A DNA stretch of 64,000 bases. It comes from Metallyticus violacea. Taxonomy: Eukaryota > Arthropoda > Insecta > Mantodea > Metallyticidae. A model generated the notes under the pieces. The model was not told where the DNA came from, searched no databases, and saw only the letters and a list, made by a program, of their open reading frames with translations. Location of the stretch: positions 310,344,512 to 310,408,511 of the forward strand of contig CM060846.1 of assembly GCA_030762175.1 (NCBI GenBank), given 5' to 3'. A program made the position numbers and the translations under genes. Positions 56,762 through 64,000 of this stretch are shown here, one piece after another. Position 1 is the first letter of the stretch, and each line of letters opens with the position of its first letter.

Positions 56762-57089
56762 AAGGGAAGTTTTCTTCACATAGGGCCAAAGCATTACTTT
56801 TTATATAGAGAAGCGTGGGTAGCAAAAACGATCCCTCCACTTCCAAGAGGTAATTAACTGAGCAGTTCCGATGGTTAGCTACAATAAAACTAGCCAGTAA
56901 AAACAAGACCTCTGAAAGTCACGTGCCAGTGTACTTGAATTTTTCACATTAATGTTTATTCATTTTTCAGAGACGAGCTACTTTCTAGATTTTGTGGAAT
57001 TGAAATCGGAAATTTGAAATTAGTTATTATAACTGTTTTCACAGAGAAACTTGTTACAATCTTCATTAAAAACGAAACATGGTGCTCAA
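56760..57089. other. unassigned flank of repeat D copy 2
   Basis: AT-rich sequence between the GA array and repeat D copy 2, with no motif or repeat recognised. Confidence 0.4.
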
Positions 57090-57935
57090 ACGTTGCATAA
57101 CTTGCTAATATTTGCAATGAGTATCAGCACTCACTTGTTAATGGACACGATTTGACCTCTTTCTCTTTAACAGAGTTTACTTAGGTTATAAACACTTAGG
57201 ATTTGGTCTTCGAAAACACTTGTGCCATATATCATGGGAAAAGGGAACAAATGTTTTAAAAATAAACTTCTTTAATTTATAAATTCAAATGCATTGAAAA
57301 ATTGAAATTTTCAGCAAATATACTTCTCAAATATAATTATGAACTAAACTATAACACAGAGGCAGCTCACATTAGCGTTACAATAACAAGAGCAAGGTAG
57401 AAGCATTGAAATATTTATGCAGCTTATGGCTCTTTCATTTATTAAATGAATAACAACTTTAATCAAGAACACTTTTATAAAATAATTGTAAAAACAATAT
57501 TTAAGAAAATTTAATAAAAATCCATGGATTACTGAAATTAAAAATGCATTTCTTAATTAAAATTTTTACCAACACTACCTGGGTCACAGGAACAATAAGG
57601 AAAGAACACTGACAGGTGGTAAACAGAAGAAAGAAATTTAGAGATAAGATCAGGAAGAAGCCGTCCAGATGCCAGGAATGAAATAATCACAAAACAAGGG
57701 ACGGTGGCAACCCGGTTCGCCAAGTCAGAGGCCAAAACAAAATTTTCACAAACAGAGCAGAAGAGGAAGTCCCCATGCCAACGGAGACGTCAGACAATTT
57801 AGAGTGACAGGATGACATGTTATAACCAATCAGCGATATGCACTGCTTTCAGGGTCGTTCTACAAAACAGGCCTTAACAGGGAGAAAAAGAAAAAGGCGA
57901 GGAAAAGGAATAGGCAAGGAGAGATTATGTAACGT
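57090..57935. repeat. unclassified dispersed repeat D, copy 2
   Basis: Same orientation and block order as 24997-25873 (see that entry). The terminal bases are acgttgcataac on the left and, read in complement, acgttacataat on the right, so a short imperfect terminal inverted repeat is clearer here than in copy 1. The 60-codon minus frame at 57553-57735 is not conserved between copies, so the element is probably non-coding. Confidence 0.75.
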
Positions 57936-57939
57936 GTAA

Positions 57940-58825
57940 TCTTATTTTACATCAAGTGACAATTTAAATAGGTTCTGGAGACGAATTAAAACATGGAAAA
58001 ATCAAATTTGAAAACAAGGAGCTTGACATTTTTTCTCTCATAGGTAATATTGTTCCGGAAACGACTTCTAATTTTATTTTAGATCATCATTGGGCTTTGA
58101 AGAATAAACTGCAGCAATACCTCCCTTCCTCCGGTTCCAATGAACGGGACTGAATCCAAAATCTTAATGTGCCTACTAAAAACTTAAAAATGTTTTGACT
58201 GAACTTCACGAACTTTACAGGTTAAATTTAGTGAGAAGCAACACCACATTTATGGATCTTGAAAATAAAGTTCTTATTGTTATTAGAAATTACCCTTTCT
58301 CATCTCTTGTTGTGTCCTATAATATAAAGGGGCAAGTAGGGTTTTGTCTGCGATTCTACCACGCAAATGATACAGAAAGCCAGCCGATATTTCTCATTGA
58401 ATAATAAAAATGTAGACAGTACTTAGTAAACATTTTACATGCATATTTGTATAGCTTCTCATTATTTAATAAATGTTATTGATAAATAATTATTTTAACA
58501 ATTTTAATATAAATATTAAATTCCATTTTCGCTAGAGTGTTCTTTGATAAATACTGCATTAGTGGCTTAAGGCTTCTTTAACAGAAGTGCTTGGAGAATG
58601 TGTCTTAAGATAATCAAACCAGATAAACTTATACTCATGTGGTATCAATTTTGCTTTGAAGCAAGCTCATTGCTTGATTTATTTCAGAACATTTTATAAA
58701 ACGATGACGGATGCGCTATTATGTTGAGCACAGTGAAATGAAAATTGGTCAAACCGGCCAGAAAACAAAAAGTATCATTGCATATTTATAACCTTAAAAA
58801 TAAAAATCAATAACCTTTAATTAAT
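57940..58825. other. unassigned AT-rich sequence
   Basis: A 69-codon plus frame (58195-58404) has no motif. No repeats recognised. Confidence 0.45.
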
Positions 58826-58829
58826 TTAT

Positions 58830-59640
58830 TCCGCTGGAATTCAAGATGATCAAGCCTACATTTGTAGAACCGTTTTGAAGCTGCTAACGGATCCTCAACC
58901 TTTAAAATTGATGTCCGCAAAGGTCCCTCTTCAGATTGCAAAATATATAAAAATCACGTGGAAATATAACTGAATGGTAAATTGATGTGTTTCCCAGTCA
59001 AATCTCTATACCATATTATCACTAGTTGTAGGCGTTATTGTGAAGAAGCATAAAGTCGTTCAATAGCAGTCTAGGGCGTTTCGACTTTATGACACGCGTT
59101 CTACAAAGTGTCTTCATTTCGCTTCGCACTGAGTGTAAACCCATACTTAAAAATCCAAGCAGTCGAAAAAGAAAGTCCTCGTGCATTTCCTGGAATTTGT
59201 GCATATGTCTATGAACTTTTTCGGCAGGGAGAATTCACATGTCACCATTTGTTCTTGGGCTCAAATGGTGCACCGCGTTTCGTCCCCGAGACGAGCTGTA
59301 GAGAAACACGCACCCTTCTTCATTATAGCATTTTGTGAGTCATTTGTTCCTTAGCTCTAACGTTTTTCGTGCTGCGAATACTCTTTGATAATGACGGGTA
59401 CGAAAGGATGACTAATCCCCACCAAAACACAAAATTGTTTTCCCGGATAGAACCAGCCACCATTGCAATAATGTCGGGAGTAATTACTCTTGGTCTATCT
59501 GGGAGCGAATCTTGCAGTGATATGCGTCCCTCTCGAAATCCCTCATACTGCTGTAGCACACATGAATGTGGCATGCAGTGTTCGCCGTACATAATAGGTA
59601 TACAATTCTCTTTTCCTCTCTTTTGACCTTCAATGGTCAA
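58830..59640 (-). pseudogene. SETMAR-type mariner transposase fossil
   Basis: The minus strand has the full block order of an arthropod mariner-family transposase: YGEHCMPHS and FREGRISLQDSLPDRPRVIT in the first 105-codon frame (59640-59323), LVGISH...IIKEYSQHEK in a second frame, GDETR at about 59286 (usual GDETW), FSLPKKF, KRPRLLLNDFMLLHNNAYN (59081-59025), RFDWETH (about 59004-58984) and PRDFYIFCNLKRDLCGHQF (58960-58904). The first catalytic Asp is kept in GDET, the second has become Asn (HNNA for HDNA), and the third is kept in PRDF. Several frameshifts and stops are present. Terminal inverted repeats could not be found. It is a different lineage from the 30.5 kb mariner. Confidence 0.85.
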
Positions 59641-59644
59641 AAAA

Positions 59645-61300
59645 CGAACTACTCTTCTGTGCTATTCTTTATTCTCCTCTGTTTTCTATATTGGGTATCT
59701 TACCTTAATTCCGGTGCACTGGAACAACAACAACAACGAACGTTTTGCCTAATTTCTCATATGATGGCAGTATTGTTGTAACAACTTTTAGGCACCTGAA
59801 TTCTAGTATGGTGACCCACTTAAATATGTCCACCCTCTCATACAAATAGGTGTTTAAGGTTTTTGTCCATGTTGCTGAAGCATGCATATTTTTAAGGCAG
59901 TATCTTCATATTTCTTCGAGTTTTTCTGGAAGATTCATTTATTAACTAATCTACATGAATTAAGTTAGATAAAATTATCTTTATAAGCCTGATAAACATA
60001 TTTTATAGTTACCCTGATTACTGAGTTGTTGACATAATAAATCTATCATTATTTATATTGTATATAATAAACAAAACTCCAATATTATTTTCATCTGCGA
60101 CTGGTTAGTAAATTAAACAGTTTTAAGAAGTTCACAGAAAAAGTCCTGCAAAGGGGACACTTGGATATTTCAAAGATAAAAATTTCCAATCCTCTTTCAT
60201 AAATCTAAAGGTGTTTTGATACCTCAATTACTTTTCTGAACTTCATTCGTACTGGAAGCTAATTATTTTTATGTAATGGCACTGAGTGACTCAAATGTTA
60301 AAGTAGCAAATAAACTTGAAGATATCCAAGAAAATTATCTACATTCATTTGGCAGTAACAGCACCATTGATAAACTTGCAGCTAAAAAAGTAGATTTTGT
60401 TACCGGATTTTCATTTCGTGTGTTGTACGGCATGTACTTTACCGACCTTATGCCATTATGTAATTTATATTTACGATTTACGCTATCCATAGACACTAAC
60501 CGGTAGGTCTCGAAGACCTTGTGTTCATTATGATTGAAATGTGGTAGAAAGGATATTAAATATTATTTTTGGGAATGTTTGTAAATGTTCAGCGTAACTC
60601 ATAAATGGAATTGAATATTGAAGAGTTGTACTTAAATTCTCTGTTGCATAATTTCTCTAGAAGTTCTGGAACGTTCTGTCTCTGGAATTAGGGAAAAAGG
60701 AAAACGTTGTGAATATGTTGCTGTGAAAATGACCGTTATAGGGCAAAGTATAAAACACGATATTGTGAGCTATTACTAGTAAATGCGAACATTGTTTACT
60801 CAAAAGTTCAACACTGCAGAAAACCCCTAGCCGGATTATGAAAAGGAAATACATGTTCCTGGTATGTAACAAACAGAAAGGTAAGTGTTGAAAATAGTTT
60901 AGGTTTACCCTTTATAAATGTATCGTCAAGCTGGTTACTTTACAATTTTTCCAGCTGAGGGACGCAAATGTACTAAGAACTGCACAAGAGAATAACTACT
61001 TGGAAAAAAAAAATACGTGCTTTTAGTTATATGTAGTTGGTGTTTGTTAACCACAGCAATTTCTAGTTAATGAAGAGGTATCTTAGGAGTTTGCTGCCTT
61101 ATTTATCAAATATCGATTGTTTGTTTCGTTTGATAAATTTATTTAAATGGCAGTAACTGTTCTCCGTTTAAAAACTCCGTTGGATATTTTACAGTGTGCT
61201 GATCTTTTCACAAACATTCAAGCAGGTCTCCTTTATTTCAACAAAATTATTTTGGAATTTCGTTTATGTAACTAAAAGTGCAAGCTAAGGTACACATTTG
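59645..61300. other. unassigned AT-rich sequence
   Basis: A 76-codon plus frame at 60276-60506 has balanced composition (contains NVKVANKLEDIQENYLHSFG) but no recognised domain and no splice context. A short CAA run lies near 59725. Confidence 0.4.

Positions 61301-61304
<4 letters not shown>

Positions 61305-61344
<40 letters not shown>
61305..61344. repeat. (AT)20 microsatellite
   Basis: About twenty AT units. Confidence 0.95.
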
Positions 61345-61346
<2 letters not shown>

Positions 61347-61785
61347 CTGCATAATTAGGTCCAAAATTATCAAAACGACAACTTGAAAGCCTCAATTTTT
61401 CAGCGATTTGAAGATTGAAGAGACCCAAATCTTTGCAAACGCAAATACAGATAGAGGATTTTCCACTATGCTTCAATAGCCGATGAAAGATTCTCGCACT
61501 TCTTACTGTCATATAACTGCAGTGATTTGTTTACATTCAGTTCTGAACAAGAGTCGATAGCTGAAGTTTCACCTATAAGACAGATTTTTGTTGTTTGCAA
61601 TGTAGTCTAATGAACAATGAAATGATAGAGGGGACATATTTCTAACGAATGTACACCCTTAGACAACAAGAAAAAGTTATTAATTACTGTCAGAAACAAG
61701 TACCAATTCGTGGAACATTGAAAGTATTCGTTGACACTGGGTTCTCCCTGCCCTCTTCAGTTGTACGTTTCTTTGAACTGTATAC

Positions 61786-61856
61786 TCTAGTAGAGCGGAC
61801 CAAAGCACAAGCAGACCATTAAAAACTACCTAGGTTCGAGTTCTGGTTATGCTTAA
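61786..61856 (+). other. tRNA-like fragment (A- and B-box)
   Basis: tctagtagagcggacc resembles an A-box and ctaggttcgagttctgg a B-box about 40 bases later, the spacing of a tRNA or SINE head. The stems do not fold well and no SINE body from family A or B follows, so this may be a decayed tRNA pseudogene or a third SINE type. Confidence 0.3.
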
Positions 61857-61859
61857 ACG

Positions 61860-63605
61860 TTTTATTTGTTACATTTAGCAAGTAAAATTAATGTTTAATA
61901 TAATTTTTAATGGACAACACATATTTGAATTTTAAGGCATTTGTGCTCATACAAAAAACTGAATCATTTTCGTTTTCAAAATAAATGACACATTAATAAT
62001 CATTCTAAAAAGAAAAATTATAAAAGTATAAACTGTCTTTATTTCATTTTAAATATTTATTCTATTTTATTTATTTTGAAGTATTAAATTTTATTTTTTT
62101 TTTGTGTGTGCAAGCATAAAGCCTTAAAATTCTAATAAACCTTTGCAATTGAAGGCTGTTTTATCCTGTGTATAGCAAACATAAAATTTACTTCCAAAAA
62201 AAAAAAAAAACACATATAATAACTCACAAATAGATAGGACTGGAACTTTGATTGTTGTCAGTGCCTGACACCTGCAGTGTATGTCTGCCGTGGAGAACTC
62301 TGTGTGACTGGTGATGACAATGAGACTAAGGTCTGTAAAATCTGCGCGCACACACTTGCCGTGAATCGAGCGCTGAACGGATCAGAAATTCAATTAACGT
62401 TTCGATAGTCTTTTCATTTTTTTGGATTTCCGTTGTAAGAAATATGTTTTAAGCCTTCATATGAACAAATAATATTATTTTCCCGCAACATCCGAGTAAC
62501 TTTACATTAATCTTTTCCAACGTATAATTTGTAATGAAAATTAAAGCTGGTAAATAATACTTATTCACATTATGTGATAATGTTGATCAATGGAAAACCT
62601 GTGGTTACGAAAATGAAATTCTTTACATTGCCCCTTTTAGTGTATTAAAACAGCGGAGCACAACGGGTAGAATGAATGAAATGATTTAAAGTGGTTCTAT
62701 CGATGCAAAAATTGGGGCCATAGATAGGCGGCTAATTCATTAGTTATGTAGGACTGCTGCGCTCAGAGTTAACTCACAATGTCCCAAAGTAATGTAATCC
62801 TCTATCGCATGAATTAGAGGAGCCTGTACTTTACGGTAGAAATCATGAAAACTGAACTAAAAGAGTTAAAGAGACGCGCCGTGGCCAGATTCCGGCACTA
62901 AAACTCTGAGAAGGAGGGAGGGAAGACAACGACGATATTTACGAGTTACCAGGCATTCGCATATTTTTATGGGGGGCATAACTTGTTATTCAGAGAAGTT
63001 ACGGCACTAGGGAAAGATGTGTAGGAGGGGTGTGGTTGGAGAAAGCCGAAGTATATATCGCTCTGCCATTTCAACTTGTTGCGTATGTTAACATCTTATA
63101 CTTATCTCCCATTACCATGTGCAAAACTTAGCATCAAATTGTCATAGAGGATTTTATACAATCACGTTCCTTAAACTTGACTTCCATCTCCTTGTCGATT
63201 GTTTCTTATGATCAATATTTAAATATTCACTCATTATCTAATTATGTACAACATTTCACTGCAAAAAATCAATTCTTCGTGCATGTTCATTTAATTGCAC
63301 TGTTCGAACAAACACTTGACAAATAGTCCCTTTATGAGGAAAAATCGACAACGCAGATATCTCTTTGTTTAGGACTAACTTAACTGCAAAAGCGGAAGGC
63401 GCAGACAAGAGATTTTCTGTGCGAGACATTTATCAGTATTATCCAAAACCACCATCCTAACGATGTCATTAAACATTGTATGTTAATGTTACACTATTTC
63501 TACATAATGGATCCACCTCATGTAAAGAATCAACATGTTCTTACTTGTTTTCATTCAAGGTCTTTCCTAACATAGATCCAGTTGCATATATAATTAAAGC
63601 TGTTA
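61860..63605. other. unassigned sequence
   Basis: AT-rich to 62.6 kb; 62.62-63.05 kb has higher GC (gacgcgccgtggccagattc) and no recognised content. Confidence 0.45.
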
Positions 63606-63609
63606 TAAT

Positions 63610-63645
63610 AGGGTGGCTCACGAAAAACTGGCCCCTGCTTCGTAA
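63610..63645 (+). repeat. possible DNA-transposon terminal repeat
   Basis: A ta-flanked block, agggtggctcacgaaaaact then ggcccc, resembles the terminal inverted repeats of some arthropod Tc1/IS630-type transposons. No partner end is visible; if the element runs rightward its other end lies outside the window. Confidence 0.2.
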
Positions 63646-63649
63646 ACAA

Positions 63650-64000
63650 AGGTAGCATTGTACCTTTTGCCTGAATTTACGAGTCGATTTAGCGTTTTTT
63701 GAGCATCCGTGCCTGAATATCCGCAACCACAGCAGGGGAGAGAAGGACGCGGATCGGTTTTTTATTTATTTTATTTCCCCGCATTTGCAATTGACTCTGT
63801 TATATGCCACATTTTCACCAAAGATTGTGTACTGCTCTTTGCAGGAAGACGAACACCAGGAAATTTGCTAGCACAACTCTACCGCGTTTTCTTAATGGAA
63901 CCGGTACACGTGTACGCCTCCGCTATTAAAATTCTTTGTTTCAGATAATTCGTTTCGTACGGAACGGTAGTGAATTCTTCCTTGTAACACAGGCCGCTTC
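63650..64000. other. unassigned right edge
   Basis: Moderate GC with a 79-codon plus frame (63709-63948) beginning MPEYPQPQQGREGRGSVFYL; no domain recognised. Could belong to an element that starts near 63610 and leaves the window. Confidence 0.3.

Overview
The window looks like a gene-poor stretch of a large, AT-rich arthropod nuclear genome. The evidence is eukaryotic: tRNA-derived SINEs with target-site duplications, decayed Tc1/mariner transposases of types common in insects and arachnids, decayed non-LTR retrotransposon reverse transcriptases, and many microsatellites. I cannot place the organism more precisely. There are no bacterial-style operons, no rRNA genes, no CRISPR array and no intact protein-coding gene. 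Nearly all open frames are short and unremarkable, and several are antisense readings of SINEs.

Layout. SINE family A (class II tRNA-like head, Leu/Ser type) has six copies, at 0.03, 14.0, 28.7, 37.7, 42.8 and 55.1 kb. SINE family B (second tRNA-like head) has seven copies, at 9.6, 16.1, 22.5, 38.6, 43.6, 45.0 and 52.8 kb. Several copies keep 9-13 bp target-site duplications. Fossil DNA transposons lie at 2.5, 13.9-15.05 (split by a SINE A insertion), 30.48-31.63 (complete mariner outline with inverted repeats and TA duplication), 33.0 and 58.8-59.6 kb (SETMAR-type mariner). Non-LTR reverse transcriptase relics lie at 16.6, 19.4-20.2, 46.5 and 50.2 kb. A possible Ty3/Gypsy integrase-tail relic lies at 7.5 kb.

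Two repeat families are not explained by known types: a roughly 850 bp element present twice (25.0-25.9 and 57.1-57.9 kb, same orientation), and a shorter CpG-containing repeat at 34.1 and 48.0 kb. A 121 bp tandem duplication lies at 20.28-20.52 kb, and a perfect 13 bp hairpin follows a splice-acceptor-like poly(T) tract at 48.27 kb.

Genes. The best candidate for real host coding sequence is a possible terminal exon at 36,646-36,766, with a strong acceptor, 39 open codons and locally high GC. A weaker one is at 17,418-17,525. Neither is recognisable as a known gene. I see no multi-gene system acting together; the window's story is layered transposon insertion and decay.
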